From an uncultured Stenotrophomonas sp. (lineage in GTDB: Bacteria > Pseudomonadota > Gammaproteobacteria > Xanthomonadales > Xanthomonadaceae), in NCBI RefSeq assembly GCF_913778665.1, contig NZ_CAJYVQ010000005.1, forward strand, positions 81,763 to 145,762: a stretch of 64,000 nt of DNA, given 5' to 3'. The notes under the pieces are model-generated. The model was not told the origin of the DNA and did no database searches. It was given only the letters and a program-made list of their open reading frames with translations. Both the position numbers and the translations under genes were made by a program. Positions 44,805 through 56,793 of the stretch are shown here, one piece after another (position 1 is the first letter of the stretch; each line of letters starts with the position of its first letter).

Positions 44805-46643
44805 ATGCCCGAATACCGTTCCCGCACCTCCACCGCCGGCCGCAACATGGCCGGCGCCCGCGCCCTGTGGCGTGCCACCGGCATGAAGGATGGCGACTTC
44901 CACAAGCCCATCATCGCCATCGCCAACTCTTTCACCCAGTTCGTGCCCGGCCACGTACACCTGAAGGACCTCGGCCAGCTGGTCGCGCGCGAGATCGAAC
45001 AGGTCGGCGGCGTCGCCAAGGAATTCAACACCATCGCCGTGGACGACGGCATCGCGATGGGCCACGACGGCATGCTGTACTCGCTGCCCAGCCGCGAGAT
45101 CATCGCCGACTCGGTCGAATACATGGTCAACGCGCACTGCGCCGACGCGCTGGTATGCATCAGCAACTGCGACAAGATCACCCCCGGCATGCTGATGGCC
45201 GCGCTGCGCCTGAACATCCCGGTGGTGTTCGTCTCTGGCGGGCCGATGGAAGCGGGCAAGACCAAACTGTCCGAGCACAAGCTGGACCTGGTCGATGCAA
45301 TGGTGGTGGCCGCCGATGACAGCGCCTCCGACGAGAAGGTCGCGGCGTTCGAGCGCAGCGCCTGCCCGACCTGCGGCTCCTGCTCGGGCATGTTCACCGC
45401 CAACTCGATGAACTGCCTGACCGAAGCATTGGGCCTGTCGCTGCCCGGCAACGGCACCACGCTGGCGACCCATGCCGACCGCGAGGCGCTGTTCCGCCGC
45501 GCCGGCCGCCTGATCGTCGAACTCTGCCATCGCTGGTATGGCGGCGAAGATCCGAGTGCGCTGCCGCGCGGCATCGCCACCCAGGCTGCGTTCGCCAACG
45601 CGATGGCCCTGGATATCGCCATGGGCGGTTCCACCAACACCATCCTGCATCTGCTGGCCGCGGCGCAGGAGGCAGAGGTGGACTTCGACCTGACCCACAT
45701 CGACGCACTGTCGCGGCGCGTGCCGCAGCTGTGCAAGGTCGCGCCGAACACACCGAAGTACCACGTCGAGGACGTGCATCGCGCCGGCGGCGTGTTCGGC
45801 ATCCTCGGCGAGCTGGACCGCGCCGGCCTGCTCGATACCTCGGTACCGACCGTGCACAGCGCCAGCCTGGCTGACGCGCTGGAACGCTGGGACGTGGTGC
45901 GCAGTGACAACGACACCCTGCATACGTTCTTCAAGGCCGGCCCGGCCGGCATACCCACCCAGGAAGCCTTCAGCCAGGCCACGCGCTGGCCGACGCTGGA
46001 CATCGACCGCACCGAAGGCTGCATCCGTTCGCTGCAGCACGCGTATTCGCTGGAGGGCGGCCTCGCCGTGCTGCGCGGTAACCTCGCTCTGGATGGCTGC
46101 GTGGTGAAAACCGCAGGCGTGGATGAATCGATCCACATCTTCGAAGGCCCCGCACGCGTCTACGAAAGCCAGGACGCGGCCGTCGCCGGTATCCTCGCCG
46201 ACGAAGTGCAGCCGGGCGACGTGGTGGTGATCCGCTACGAAGGCCCGAGGGGTGGCCCGGGCATGCAGGAAATGCTGTACCCGACCAGCTACCTGAAGTC
46301 GAAGGGGCTGGGCAAGCAGTGCGCGCTGCTCACCGACGGCCGCTTCTCCGGTGGCACCTCGGGCCTTTCGATCGGCCACGTATCGCCGGAAGCCGCCAGC
46401 GGCGGCGCGATCGGCCTGGTGGAAGACGGCGATCGCATCCGCATCGACATCCCTTCCCGCCGCATCGACCTGCTGCTGGACGAGGCCATCCTGGCGCAGC
46501 GCCGCAGCGAGGCCGACGCACGTGGCTGGAAGCCGCGCGCGCCGCGCCCGCGCAAGGTCACCAGCGCGCTGAAGGCCTACGCCCTGCTCGCCACCAGCGC
46601 CGACAAGGGCGCGGTGCGCAACACCGCCCTGTTGGGCGATTGA
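44805..46643 (+). CDS. ilvD: IlvD: dihydroxy-acid dehydratase
   Basis: This 612-residue Fe-S enzyme of isoleucine and valine synthesis converts 2,3-dihydroxy-acids to 2-oxo acids. Typical motifs are [70 protein letters not shown], and [23 protein letters not shown]. The ATG at 44805 fits the family start; an upstream in-frame ATG/GTG is less likely. It is followed by a very long terminator. Confidence 0.97.
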   Translation: MPEYRSRTSTAGRNMAGARALWRATGMKDGDFHKPIIAIANSFTQFVPGHVHLKDLGQLVAREIEQVGGVAKEFNTIAVDDGIAMGHDGMLYSLPSREIIADSVEYMVNAHCADALVCISNCDKITPGMLMAALRLNIPVVFVSGGPMEAGKTKLSEHKLDLVDAMVVAADDSASDEKVAAFERSACPTCGSCSGMFTANSMNCLTEALGLSLPGNGTTLATHADREALFRRAGRLIVELCHRWYGGEDPSALPRGIATQAAFANAMALDIAMGGSTNTILHLLAAAQEAEVDFDLTHIDALSRRVPQLCKVAPNTPKYHVEDVHRAGGVFGILGELDRAGLLDTSVPTVHSASLADALERWDVVRSDNDTLHTFFKAGPAGIPTQEAFSQATRWPTLDIDRTEGCIRSLQHAYSLEGGLAVLRGNLALDGCVVKTAGVDESIHIFEGPARVYESQDAAVAGILADEVQPGDVVVIRYEGPRGGPGMQEMLYPTSYLKSKGLGKQCALLTDGRFSGGTSGLSIGHVSPEAASGGAIGLVEDGDRIRIDIPSRRIDLLLDEAILAQRRSEADARGWKPRAPRPRKVTSALKAYALLATSADKGAVRNTALLGD

Positions 46644-46894
46644 TGAAAAGGCGACGGAGGGGATTGAGTCGTTTGTGGCACAAACGACTCAATCCCCTCC
46701 GTCGCCTTTTTTTCCGAGGATGATGCGTGCCGGGCACTCACCCGCGCCAATCCATCTACCGAGGGATGGCAGAGAAACACCGCATGGGCATCGCCGCGCG
46801 TTTCGAAACGCAGATCCTTGCCGCTCCATGATTCGGGCTCACCCTTCAGCACCGCGCCACTACGGTGCAGGTCGGAAGACAACTCGATCTTCAT
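46577..46894 (-). CDS. Small ORF of unknown function, crossing the ilvD terminator
   Basis: A 105-residue reading frame starts [20 protein letters not shown] with GGGAG 7 bases before its ATG, which is a good start. Its last third runs through the terminator stem and then antisense into the ilvD 3' end, which is odd for a real gene. It may be the surviving 5' part of a gene cut by the terminator-like element. I do not recognise it. Confidence 0.3.
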   Translation of the reverse strand: MKIELSSDLHRSGAVLKGEPESWSGKDLRFETRGDAHAVFLCHPSVDGLARVSARHASSSEKKATEGIESFVPQTTQSPPSPFHQSPNRAVLRTAPLSALVASRA

Positions 46895-47014
46895 CTGCGT
46901 GCTCCCTGCCTGGGCAGGTTAGGCCGGCAACCGGTGATCTGCCGGCCAGCGGTCGGCACCACCCGGACGATCTGCCACGGTTTCCGGGCACTCACGACAG
47001 CGTGCGTGATGGGC
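46644..47014. other. 371-bp gap between ilvD and dinG
   Basis: Between the convergent ilvD and dinG stops lie the long terminator, the doubtful small ORF, and GC-rich inverted sequence near 46920-46965 (GGCCGGCAACCGG..., CTGCCGGCCAGCGGTCGGC) that resembles degenerate SMAG cores. Nothing else is supported. Confidence 0.5.
46646..46713. terminator. Exceptionally long perfect terminator stem after ilvD
   Basis: The arms 46646-46677 (starting AAAAGGCGACGGAGGGGATT) and 46679-46710 are exactly complementary over 32 bases, with only one base between them, so the real loop must open a few pairs. T residues continue to 46713. A-residues at the left end would give a T-run on the other strand as well, so it can stop transcripts from both directions. 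Confidence 0.85.
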
Positions 47015-49117
47015 TCAGCCGATCACCCGCTTGAACGGCGGCAGCGCGTCGATGATGCGTTTGCCGTAGCGGCGGGTCAGCAGCCGCGAATCGAGGATGA
47101 CCACGCGGCCGGTGTCGGTGGAGGTGCGGATCAGGCGGCCGGCGAACTGGGTCAGCGTGCGCAGCGCGTGCGGAATGGCGATCAGGTTGAACGCATTCAG
47201 CCCACGCCCCTCGAACCATTCGCTGAGGGTGGCGGTCTGCGGATCGGTCGGCACCGCGAACGGCACCTGGGTGATCACCACCGTGGTGCAGGCCTCACCC
47301 GGCAGGTCGAGGCCCTCACCGAACGAGTTCAGGCCGAACAGCACCGAGCCCTCGCCCGCTGCGACGCGGCGCAGGTGTTCGTCGATCAGCCGGGTCTTGG
47401 ACATCTCGCCCTGCACCAGCACCTGCTTGCGGCGCGCGGCCGACATCAGGCCGGCCACCTTCTCCATCTTCCAGCGCGAGGTGAAGAGCACCATCGAGCC
47501 CTTGGCCCAGTCCAGCTCGGTGTCGAGATAGCGCGCCACTTCGCGCGGATGGCCTTCGCGGTCGTCCGGGGTAACCGGAAACTTCGGTACGATCAGCTCG
47601 GCCTGGTTGGGCAGGTCGAACGGCGACGACAACGAGACCATCTCGGCCTCTTCAGGAATGCCGTTGTCGATCGCCAGCGACTGGAAATCACCGCCGCCGG
47701 TCAGCGTCGCCGAGGTCATCACCACCGAGTCCACTTCATCCCACAGGAGCTTGCGCAGCACGTGCGCGGCCGACACCGGCGAGCCGTGCAGCACCAGGTC
47801 GCCGTCGCGGGTGGCGGTGACCCAGCGCGCCATCGGCGGCGCGCCGTCCTTGTCCTCGCGGCGCCAAGCCTGCCACAGGTTGTACTGCTGCTCGATCATC
47901 TCCATCGCCATGCCCAGGTTGCGCTGCAGGCGCTCCCGCGCGGCATCGTCCGGCTTGCCCTTGGCCACCTGCGCGGTGGCCGCATGCGCCCAGTTGTAGA
48001 GACTGCGGGTATCGTCGGCCAGCGCTTCGATCGGCTCGCGCCAGGCCTCGGGCAGGCGGCCATTGGCGGCGCGCCACATCGGTTCCTCGTCGGCCGGCGC
48101 CGGCATCCACACCCGCTCGATGTGGTCACGGAACGCGCGCAGCTGCTTGGCCACGTTGCTGGCCACTTCGATCGCCTCGTTCGGCAGCAGGTTGCCGAGG
48201 CGGTCCTTGTCGACCGCGCGGTAGGCACCGGCGATCAGGATCTGCAGGCGGCCGGTGCGCTTGGCCATCTCGTCCAGCGCCAGGCTGGCCGCACCCTGGT
48301 CGATCGCCACATTGCCGATGTGATGGCCTTCGTCCAGCACCAGCAGCATGTCCGACGGCGGTGCGATCAACGGCTGGCCGTTGTCGCTGTCGCCGATCGA
48401 CAGCGCCGACAGCAGCAGCGCATGGTTGGTGACCACGATCTGCGCATCGCGCACCGTGTTGCGCGAACGCAGCACCGCGCACTGCGCCGAATACGCACAG
48501 CGGCGCCCGGCGCAGCCCGACGCTGGCGTGGTGATGCGGCTGCGCAAGCCGGGACTGATGGTCTCCGGCGCGTTGTCGATGTCGCCGTCCCAGCTGCCGC
48601 CAGTGAAGGCGTCGGTGAGGCGCTTGGCGATGTCCATCTCGATCGGTGCCAGCGGCCGGTCGAACAGCGGCGCGTCATCCTCGAACATCCCGCCCTGCGA
48701 GCCCTCGCCCTGCGCCTCGGCGGCATTGCGCGTGCACAGGTAGCGGGTACGGCCCTTGGCCAGCGCCACGGTCGCGTCCAGGCCGGTGGCCTTGAGGAAG
48801 TTGGGAATATCGCGCTCGACCAGCTGCGACTGCAGGGCCACGGTGCCGGTGCTGATCACCAGCTTCTTCTTGCTGGCCAGCGCGATCGGTACGCCTGCGG
48901 TCAGGTAGCCCAGGCTCTTGCCGACGCCGGTGGGCGCCTCGACCACGCCGACGCCGCCACTTTTGGACAGCGCGCGCGACACCACGCCGATCATCTGGCT
49001 CTGCGAGCGGCGGGTGGAAAAGCCGGGCGTATTGGCCTGCAGCGTCGTATACGCCTTGCGGATCGCGTCCTTCAAGGAGTCGTCGAGCGTGCGCGGAGCG
49101 GCGACGGTTTCGGTCAC
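47015..49117 (-). CDS. dinG: DinG: ATP-dependent DNA helicase
   Basis: This 700-residue XPD-like superfamily 2 helicase has motif I VVEAPTGVGKSLGYL. The Fe-S cluster cysteines are in RTRYLCTRN and GCAGRRCAYSAQC. The DEAH box is seen as LVLDEGHHI, followed by VMTSATLTGGG and the C-terminal motif VI region LTQFAGRLIRTSTDTG. DinG resolves R-loops and G-quadruplexes and helps forks pass transcription. The GTG at 49117 gives family length (E. coli about 716); no ATG fits and the ribosome site is weak. Confidence 0.93.
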   Translation of the reverse strand: MTETVAAPRTLDDSLKDAIRKAYTTLQANTPGFSTRRSQSQMIGVVSRALSKSGGVGVVEAPTGVGKSLGYLTAGVPIALASKKKLVISTGTVALQSQLVERDIPNFLKATGLDATVALAKGRTRYLCTRNAAEAQGEGSQGGMFEDDAPLFDRPLAPIEMDIAKRLTDAFTGGSWDGDIDNAPETISPGLRSRITTPASGCAGRRCAYSAQCAVLRSRNTVRDAQIVVTNHALLLSALSIGDSDNGQPLIAPPSDMLLVLDEGHHIGNVAIDQGAASLALDEMAKRTGRLQILIAGAYRAVDKDRLGNLLPNEAIEVASNVAKQLRAFRDHIERVWMPAPADEEPMWRAANGRLPEAWREPIEALADDTRSLYNWAHAATAQVAKGKPDDAARERLQRNLGMAMEMIEQQYNLWQAWRREDKDGAPPMARWVTATRDGDLVLHGSPVSAAHVLRKLLWDEVDSVVMTSATLTGGGDFQSLAIDNGIPEEAEMVSLSSPFDLPNQAELIVPKFPVTPDDREGHPREVARYLDTELDWAKGSMVLFTSRWKMEKVAGLMSAARRKQVLVQGEMSKTRLIDEHLRRVAAGEGSVLFGLNSFGEGLDLPGEACTTVVITQVPFAVPTDPQTATLSEWFEGRGLNAFNLIAIPHALRTLTQFAGRLIRTSTDTGRVVILDSRLLTRRYGKRIIDALPPFKRVIG

Positions 49118-49285
49118 GCCGGGAAGTACCGTGGCTGGATCAGGCCGACCATTGTCGCATGGCCGGCCGCATTCACCGCCGCTGCCACCCTGAACGGGCC
49201 AGCGACGACGCCCGCTGGCGGTCACGGTCCACGGGCCGCACCGCCGCGGGGGGCAGATGCGCCGGGCATGTCCCGGCGCGAGCGG

Positions 49286-49639
49286 TCAGGAGGCCGGGAG
49301 CGTACGGGTACGCAGCAGGCGCACCAGCGCCCATACCACCAGTACCACGCCGATGGCCTCGACCATCGCCAGCGCGAAATGCAGCACGCCGAGGATGGCA
49401 CTCAGGCTGGACACGGAACTGAAGTCACCGCTGCGGATCATCCACATCGGCAGGATGCCCGCCGCCATGCCGCCGAGGCTGGCCAGCAGCAACAGCAGCA
49501 GGCCGACCAGGGCGCCGGTACGGGTGGCATCACGCGGCGCACCGACCACCCAGACCAAGCCCACGCACAGTGCGATCAGCACTGGCAGGCGCACGCCCAC
49601 CATACTCAGCACCGTGACCAGCAGGGTTGCGTTGTCCAT
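49286..49639 (-). CDS. Small membrane protein of unknown function
   Basis: This 117-residue protein has four likely membrane segments (VLSMVGVRLPVLIALCVGLVWVV, GALVGLLLLLLASLGGMAAGI, AILGVLHFALAMVEAIG, VVLVVWALVRLL). No family is recognised. It starts 3 bases after the aroE stop and is probably co-transcribed with it. Confidence 0.65.
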   Translation of the reverse strand: MDNATLLVTVLSMVGVRLPVLIALCVGLVWVVGAPRDATRTGALVGLLLLLLASLGGMAAGILPMWMIRSGDFSSVSSLSAILGVLHFALAMVEAIGVVLVVWALVRLLRTRTLPAS

Positions 49640-49642
49640 CGC

Positions 49643-50488
49643 TCAATCCTCGCCGGCCAGTACCGCTGCGCCCTCGCGCAACGACTGGTAGACCTCATCG
49701 GTCTGCGGGCGAACGCCGTGCCACTGCAGGAAGCTCTCGGCGGCCTGTTCGACCAGCATGCCCAGGCCATCGACGGTGTTGCGGCAGTTCGCCGCGCGTG
49801 CCCAGGCCAGGAACGCGATGGCCGCCTCGCCGTAGTTCAGGTCGACCGCAGTGGTCATCGAGTTGACCAGCGACAGCGGCAGCTTGAACTCGACGTCGCG
49901 ATCGCGGCCGGCCGAGGTGGCGTTGACGATCAGTTCGAAGTCGCCCAGATCGCGCAGGTCTTCCCAGTAGCGGCTGATCGCGCGGCCCGGCTCGCCCATG
50001 GCGTCGATCAGTTCATCGGCGCGTTCCGGCGTGCGGTTGACCACCACCAGCTCGGTGATGCCCGCATCGAGCAGCGCCGGGGCGACACTGCGCGCCGAGC
50101 CACCGGCGCCGATCAGCAGCATGCGGCGGCCGCGCAGGTCCAGGCCGTGGCGATCGGTCAGGTCGCGCACCAGGCCGATGCCATCGGTGGTGTCACCGTG
50201 CCAGCGGTCGCCCTTGCGCAGCAGGGTGTTGACCGAGCCGGCGCGGCGCGCGCGCGCGGTCAGCGTGGTGCACACCGAAAACGCGGTTTCCTTGTGCGGC
50301 AGGGTGACGTTGGCACCGACACCACCCTCGGCGGCGAACGCCTCCAGGCCGGCCAGGAACGCATCCGGGGCCAGGTCGATCGCGCGGTAATCCACCGCGA
50401 TGCCTTCCTGGCGACCGAACGTCGCATGGATCTGCGGCGACTTCGAGTGGGCAACGGGGTGTCCGAAGACGGCGTAACGGTCGGTCAT
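49643..50488 (-). CDS. aroE: AroE: shikimate dehydrogenase
   Basis: This 281-residue NADP-dependent enzyme of the shikimate pathway has the substrate motif [20 protein letters not shown], the catalytic Lys/Asp in [11 protein letters not shown] and [10 protein letters not shown], nucleotide loop [17 protein letters not shown], and [12 protein letters not shown] (the Arg of the NADPH 2'-phosphate site). Length is normal. Confidence 0.95.
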   Translation of the reverse strand: MTDRYAVFGHPVAHSKSPQIHATFGRQEGIAVDYRAIDLAPDAFLAGLEAFAAEGGVGANVTLPHKETAFSVCTTLTARARRAGSVNTLLRKGDRWHGDTTDGIGLVRDLTDRHGLDLRGRRMLLIGAGGSARSVAPALLDAGITELVVVNRTPERADELIDAMGEPGRAISRYWEDLRDLGDFELIVNATSAGRDRDVEFKLPLSLVNSMTTAVDLNYGEAAIAFLAWARAANCRNTVDGLGMLVEQAAESFLQWHGVRPQTDEVYQSLREGAAVLAGED

Positions 50489-50536
50489 GGAATCCTCAAG
50501 CTGGCTAGACTGATGCTCTTTCGTGCACGGACCCGG

Positions 50537-51409
50537 ATGATGCGCATCACCCCGCCCCTGCTGGTGCTTGCCGCCAGTCTACTCTCTGCCCCCGTGGCGA
50601 TGGCGTTGAACGAATACGGCATCGAAGGCATGGGCGTGGTCTCGACCCGCGCCGACGAGGGTCGCGCCACGATCAGCGCGGATGGCCAGCGCATCGTCTT
50701 TGCCCGCCGCGGCGAGGCCGGCTGGGGCCTGTGGCAGGCTCGCGTGGTCAATGGCCGCTGGCAGCAGGCGCAGGCGCTGCCGGTGGGCGTGGCCGGCGAG
50801 GCCCGCGATCCCTACTTCAGCCGCGATGGCCGCTGGCTGCTGTTCGCGGCAGGCCGCCAGGGCGCACTGGCACTGTACCGCGCCGCAGTCGCCGCCGATG
50901 GGCAGCTGGGCAAGGCGCAGCCTTTTGCGGGCGAGGGTGGACGCGGTGAAGAGCGCGGGCCGGCCCTGAGCGCGGATGGCACGCGGCTGTTGTTCGCCCG
51001 CCAACAGGGCCGTGGCGCTGGCTGGGACCTGTTCGTGGCAACGCTGGACGCGCAGGGCGTGCGTGGCCCGGCCACCGCACTGGCCGCGTTGAACAGCACC
51101 GACGACGAGACTGACGGTGACTGGCTGGGCAACGACGGCGCGGTGGTGTTCAACCGTGGCAGCGGCGCGACCGCGCAGGTGTGGAGCAGCGGCTGTGCGT
51201 GGACTGGCGCGGCACTGCAACCGTTGGGGCTGTCGTTCAACCAGGCCGGCGGCTGGACCGGCGCGCCGGTGATCGACAACGCCAGGCCGGGCGAAATGAT
51301 GGTGGCCAGCAGTGCGGCCAAGGCGCCGCGTGCCGGTGGCGTGGACGTGTATCGGTTGGCGGTGCCGAAGGTGGCGGCGGTGCAGGGGTGCGTGCCGGGC
51401 GTAAGGTGA
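50537..51409 (+). CDS. Secreted TolB-like beta-propeller (PD40) protein
   Basis: This 290-residue protein has a signal peptide ([23 protein letters not shown]). At least three PD40-type blades are visible ([48 protein letters not shown]). One Cys pair lies near the C-terminus. It is a periplasmic protein of unknown role. The ATG pair at 50537/50540 fits the signal best; an earlier ATG at 50513 is possible. It diverges from aroE. Confidence 0.75.
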   Translation: MMRITPPLLVLAASLLSAPVAMALNEYGIEGMGVVSTRADEGRATISADGQRIVFARRGEAGWGLWQARVVNGRWQQAQALPVGVAGEARDPYFSRDGRWLLFAAGRQGALALYRAAVAADGQLGKAQPFAGEGGRGEERGPALSADGTRLLFARQQGRGAGWDLFVATLDAQGVRGPATALAALNSTDDETDGDWLGNDGAVVFNRGSGATAQVWSSGCAWTGAALQPLGLSFNQAGGWTGAPVIDNARPGEMMVASSAAKAPRAGGVDVYRLAVPKVAAVQGCVPGVR

Positions 51410-51420
51410 CGGCGCTACCG

Positions 51421-51502
51421 GTAGATCCACGCCATGCGTGGATAGCCGTTCGGTAGATGCCAACCCTGGTTGGCATGGAGGAAGGTGCCAACCAAGGTTG
51501 GC
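51421..51502 (+). repeat. Cluster of three SMAG-type palindromes
   Basis: GTAGATCCACGCCATGCGTG... (51421-51443), GTAGATGCCAACCCTGGTTG... (51453-51476) and GGTGCCAACCAAGGTTGGC (51484-51502) follow each other in the 102-bp gap between convergent genes. The second and third share the GCCAACC core. The first is identical to the copy at 44504-44526. Confidence 0.8.
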
Positions 51503-51511
51503 CCCCACCCG

Positions 51512-51781
51512 TCAGCGCGACAACACCCTGGCGCGCTGCTGCTCGTACTCGACCTCGCTGAGCTGGCCATTGTCCCTGCGCTGGTTCAGCGCGGCCAGCT
51601 CGGCCTGCACGCTCTCCGGCAGGGCCTGCTCACGGGCCACGTGGCGGGCGGCCGAGAGCTGCTCCGGCGGGCGCTTGCCGGCCCGCCAGGCGGCGATGAA
51701 GACACCGACGATGATGGCGCCGAACACCAGCGTACCGATGCCCCAGATCAGCCACTGCATCCATCCCAGTTCGGGTCCCAT
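51512..51781 (-). CDS. Small membrane protein with SHOCT-like tail
   Basis: This 89-residue protein has one membrane segment (WLIWGIGTLVFGAIIVGVFIAAW) and a C-terminal SHOCT-like helix pair (ELAALNQRRDNGQLSEVEYEQQRARVL). SHOCT tails are short oligomerisation-type modules. Function unknown. Confidence 0.7.
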   Translation of the reverse strand: MGPELGWMQWLIWGIGTLVFGAIIVGVFIAAWRAGKRPPEQLSAARHVAREQALPESVQAELAALNQRRDNGQLSEVEYEQQRARVLSR

Positions 51782-51813
51782 CGCGCATTCCTCCGTCTAT
51801 CGTGGCGCCATTG

Positions 51814-53740
<1,927 letters not shown>

Positions 53741-53862
53741 CGGGCAGCCGCGCCGGGCGCGGATTCACAGGCACGCGGGGGGCTCGCGCAGCCATGCATT
53801 GTACCCCCCTGCCCGGTCCGGGGCCGTGTGCCTGCGACGCCCTGTCGCACCCGGTTCCGGGC

Positions 53863-54111
53863 TCAGATCACGCCGCCGCCCAGGCCAAGACGCAGGATGC
53901 CGACCACCACCACGATGCCGTTCAGGACCAGCCCGGCCCAGGCCCGGCCACGCTTGCTCGGATGGGTGAACAGGATGCCCAGCGCGGCAATCACCGCGCC
54001 GACGGCGGCGAACGGGATCAGGAACCAGTTGCCCCAGCCCAGCAGCGGAATCAGCGCCAGGATCATCCACAACAGCGCCAGTACGCCCCACAACAGACTG
54101 ATCACACCCAT
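53863..54111 (-). CDS. Small two- to three-segment membrane protein
   Basis: This 82-residue protein (MGVISLLWGVLALLWMILAL...) has three hydrophobic stretches and ends in GILRLGLGGGVI. The ATG at 54111 has GGAGAG about 4 bases upstream, better than an earlier in-frame start. Function unknown. Confidence 0.65.
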   Translation of the reverse strand: MGVISLLWGVLALLWMILALIPLLGWGNWFLIPFAAVGAVIAALGILFTHPSKRGRAWAGLVLNGIVVVVGILRLGLGGGVI

Positions 54112-54296
54112 GCCGCTCTCCTGCCGTTGGTTCCTGGGCTCAACCATAGACGTTCCCGCCGCTGCCGCCTACTGCCATTGGCAAGGCTGTCACCGGGGCC
54201 GTGCTAGCGTGCCTTGGTGCGTGCCCCGGCCCGGATGTTGGCGCCGATTCAGAGTGGCCCGCCGATGATCGCAACCAGTCCTGCAGGGGTGATGCC

Positions 54297-54755
54297 ATGA
54301 ACATTCGTTGGGCCGCACTGGCGGCAATGCTGCTGGCCGCAGCCGGTTGTGCCAGCACCTCCAAGGTGATGCTGGGCCGCGCCCGCGCACCGATCGATCC
54401 GGCACTGGTGCAGATCTATTCGACACCACCGGCCGGCTCCCAGGAAATCGCCCAGCTGGAAGCGGCCTCTGCGGTGGGTTTCGGTACCCAGGGCCAGACC
54501 GATGCCGCAGTGGCGCGACTGAAGCGTGAAGCTGCGGCGCTGGGTGCCAACGGCGTGGTGCTGGTAGGCGTGGGTAGCAGCGGTTCGCCGGTCGGCATGT
54601 CGGTCGGCGCGGGCAGCTTTGGCTCGCATGTCGGCGGTGGCGTCGGCATCGGCATTCCGACCACGCAGAAGCGCGCCGCCGGCGTGGCGATCTGGGTGCC
54701 GAACCCGGAACCACCGGCACGGCTGCCGACGCAGGTGATTACCCCGCAGCGCTGA
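54297..54755 (+). CDS. Lipoprotein of unknown function
   Basis: This is a 152-residue lipoprotein (MNIRWAALAAMLLAAAGC). The body has a Gly/Ala-rich part with ALGANGVVLVGVGSSGSPVG and VGGGVGIGIPTTQKRAAGVAIW, which resembles the YbjQ/RcsF-like heavy-metal-like fold stretches in rhythm only. No firm family assignment. AGGGGTG precedes the ATG. Confidence 0.6.
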   Translation: MNIRWAALAAMLLAAAGCASTSKVMLGRARAPIDPALVQIYSTPPAGSQEIAQLEAASAVGFGTQGQTDAAVARLKREAAALGANGVVLVGVGSSGSPVGMSVGAGSFGSHVGGGVGIGIPTTQKRAAGVAIWVPNPEPPARLPTQVITPQR

Positions 54756-54774
54756 CGCAACCGCGTCGGCGTGG

Positions 54775-54836
54775 GTAGCGCCGGGCATGGCCCGGCGGCT
54801 TTTCCCGCTGCACTCGCCGGGCATGGCCCGGCGCTG
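54775..54836. repeat. Inverted pair of SMAG-type palindromes
   Basis: GTAGCGCCGGGCATGGCCCG... (54775-54797) is followed by the reverse-oriented CGCCGGGCATGGCCCGGCG (54816-54834 core). The pair lies between convergent genes and could stop both transcripts. Confidence 0.75.
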
Positions 54837-54840
54837 CCGC

Positions 54841-56643
54841 TTACTTTTTCTGGTACTTCGGCACGAACTGCTGCTGCACTGCTTCAGCCAGCTGGTCCGG
54901 CGGCAGCAGCCCCTGGTCGAGCAGGAAGTTGTTGAACGCCAGGCGATCGAACTTCGCACCCAGCGCCAGCTCGGTCTGCATGCGCAGTTCCAAGATGCGG
55001 GTATAGCCGTAGAAGTAGCTGCCGGCCTGGCCCGGCATGCGCACCATGTAGCGGTCCAGTTCCTGCGTGGCCATCGCCTTGGACAGGCCGACCTGCTGCA
55101 TCAGCACGCGCTCGCCATTGGCCCGGTCGGTCAGGCCGAGGTTGAGCATCGGGTCGAGCATCGCACGTGCGGCACGCAACAGGCGGAACTGCAGCGCGAT
55201 CATCTGCCCGTCCAGCGGCTCGTAGGGCACCATCTCGGCCTCGGCATACAGTGCCCAGCCTTCCACGTTCACCGAATTGAACGCGAACATGGTGCGTGCC
55301 AGCGACACACCACGCTCAACCATCGCGGTGAACTGCAGCTCGTGGCCGGGGCGGCCTTCGTGCGCGCTCAGCGTCCACGCCGCCGCGCCGAAGTTGAAGT
55401 CGTCGTACTGTGCGCCCGGGCCCGCCGCCGGATTGCCCAGCGGCAGCACGAAAGTGCCCTGCTGCCCGGTGTTGTTGACCAGCGGCGCCGGCAGGAAATG
55501 CGGGGCAGGGCTGGCCGCGCTCTCGGCCGCCGAGCCCAGGCGCATCTGCATGGCGCGCTTGGGCACGTCGACGATTGCATGCTCGCGGATCAGCGGATCG
55601 ATCGCATCGATCACCTTGCGGTAATGGCCTTCCAGCTGGTCGTCGGCGATCTTGTCGGCCTTCAGCGCGCGGATCACCGCCACCGGGTCGCTCGGATCGG
55701 CCACCTTCAGGCCCTTGTCCTTTACCACCAGTGGCGCCAGCTGCTGCATCGCCGAGCGGGTTTCCATGAACTCCAGCTGCGCGCGCTGCATCAACAGCTT
55801 CGGGTCGATGTCGATGCCTACCTGCTTGAGCTGGTAGGCGTACAGCGGCGCCGGCAGGCGTGCATCGGCACGTGCCTTCGGCAGCACGGTCGTGCGCGTC
55901 CAGGCGGCGTAGTCCTTCATCTGCCCGGCCAGCGTCTTCATCGCCTCATCGGCACCGGCGATCTGGTACTTCTTCAGCAGCGACTCGATGCCGGTGATGT
56001 AGGTCTCGACGTTGTCCAGCGACTGCTGCACTTCGATCTTCGTCGGCTGCAGCAGGCTGCTGTCCTTCAGCCGCTCTTCATAGCGCTGGCGGGCCAGCGT
56101 GGTGAAGGCAGTGCCGCCCGGCTGCAGGCCGGCATAGGCCTTGAGACGATCGATCGCCTTGGCACGGCGCTCGGCCGGTACCTGGTCGGACAGCAGCAGG
56201 TTCAGGCCGCTGAAAACCGTCTGCGGCGCGTCGCTCCACGGCAGCAGGTATTTCTCGCTGAGCTCGCTGCCTTCGATGTTCTGGTTGGCGGCGTGGATCA
56301 TGATCTCCAGGTCCTGGCGGACGTTGGGATCCTTTTCGGTCGCCAGCTTCGCCTTCAGTTCGTCGCGGGCCTTGGCCATCGACGCGCGGTAGCGCTTGCC
56401 GTTGTCGGGGCCGAGGTCAGCGACCTTGTCGTCGTAGCCGGGCACGCCGAAGAAGCCGGTTTCTTCCGGCTGGAATGGGCCCTGGGCATCGAGCAGGATC
56501 TGCGCCAGCGCATTGCTGCGGGCGACCCAGGCCGGGTTGGCCGGGGTGGCGGCCTTGGTGGCAGGTGCGGCCAGTGCTGGCGGTGCGGACAGCAGCGGGG
56601 CGGCGCTCAGCGCCAGGGCAACGGCCAACGCAATCGGCTTCAT
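54841..56643 (-). CDS. DUF885 metallopeptidase-like secreted protein
   Basis: This 600-residue protein has a signal peptide (ending PPALAAP) and the DUF885 domain. A zinc-site pair resembles that of carboxypeptidase-like enzymes: LSAHEGRPGHELQ (HExxxxH) and VEGWALYAEAEMVP. Other conserved parts are PWSDAPQTVFSGLNLLLS and LPLGNPAAGPGAQYDDFN. It is likely a periplasmic peptidase. Substrate unknown. Confidence 0.85.
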   Translation of the reverse strand: MKPIALAVALALSAAPLLSAPPALAAPATKAATPANPAWVARSNALAQILLDAQGPFQPEETGFFGVPGYDDKVADLGPDNGKRYRASMAKARDELKAKLATEKDPNVRQDLEIMIHAANQNIEGSELSEKYLLPWSDAPQTVFSGLNLLLSDQVPAERRAKAIDRLKAYAGLQPGGTAFTTLARQRYEERLKDSSLLQPTKIEVQQSLDNVETYITGIESLLKKYQIAGADEAMKTLAGQMKDYAAWTRTTVLPKARADARLPAPLYAYQLKQVGIDIDPKLLMQRAQLEFMETRSAMQQLAPLVVKDKGLKVADPSDPVAVIRALKADKIADDQLEGHYRKVIDAIDPLIREHAIVDVPKRAMQMRLGSAAESAASPAPHFLPAPLVNNTGQQGTFVLPLGNPAAGPGAQYDDFNFGAAAWTLSAHEGRPGHELQFTAMVERGVSLARTMFAFNSVNVEGWALYAEAEMVPYEPLDGQMIALQFRLLRAARAMLDPMLNLGLTDRANGERVLMQQVGLSKAMATQELDRYMVRMPGQAGSYFYGYTRILELRMQTELALGAKFDRLAFNNFLLDQGLLPPDQLAEAVQQQFVPKYQKK

Positions 56644-56793
56644 GGTGCACTCCAGGACAGGGTTGCCCGCACCCTACGCGCTCACGGCGATGGCGACAAT
56701 CGGCGGGAAGTCATGGCGAACGGGTTGTGCGGCCGACGCCACAGAAACCTGCCGGCGTGGAGTCGACACCCCGCAGTCGCCTGCGCCCGGAGG

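Noticed and set aside
46865..50536. Very long plus-strand frame antisense to dinG and aroE, continuous with the PD40 gene
   Set aside because: The first 1224 codons are antisense to two well-supported genes and show no motif. Only the last part from 50537 has a signal peptide and repeats.
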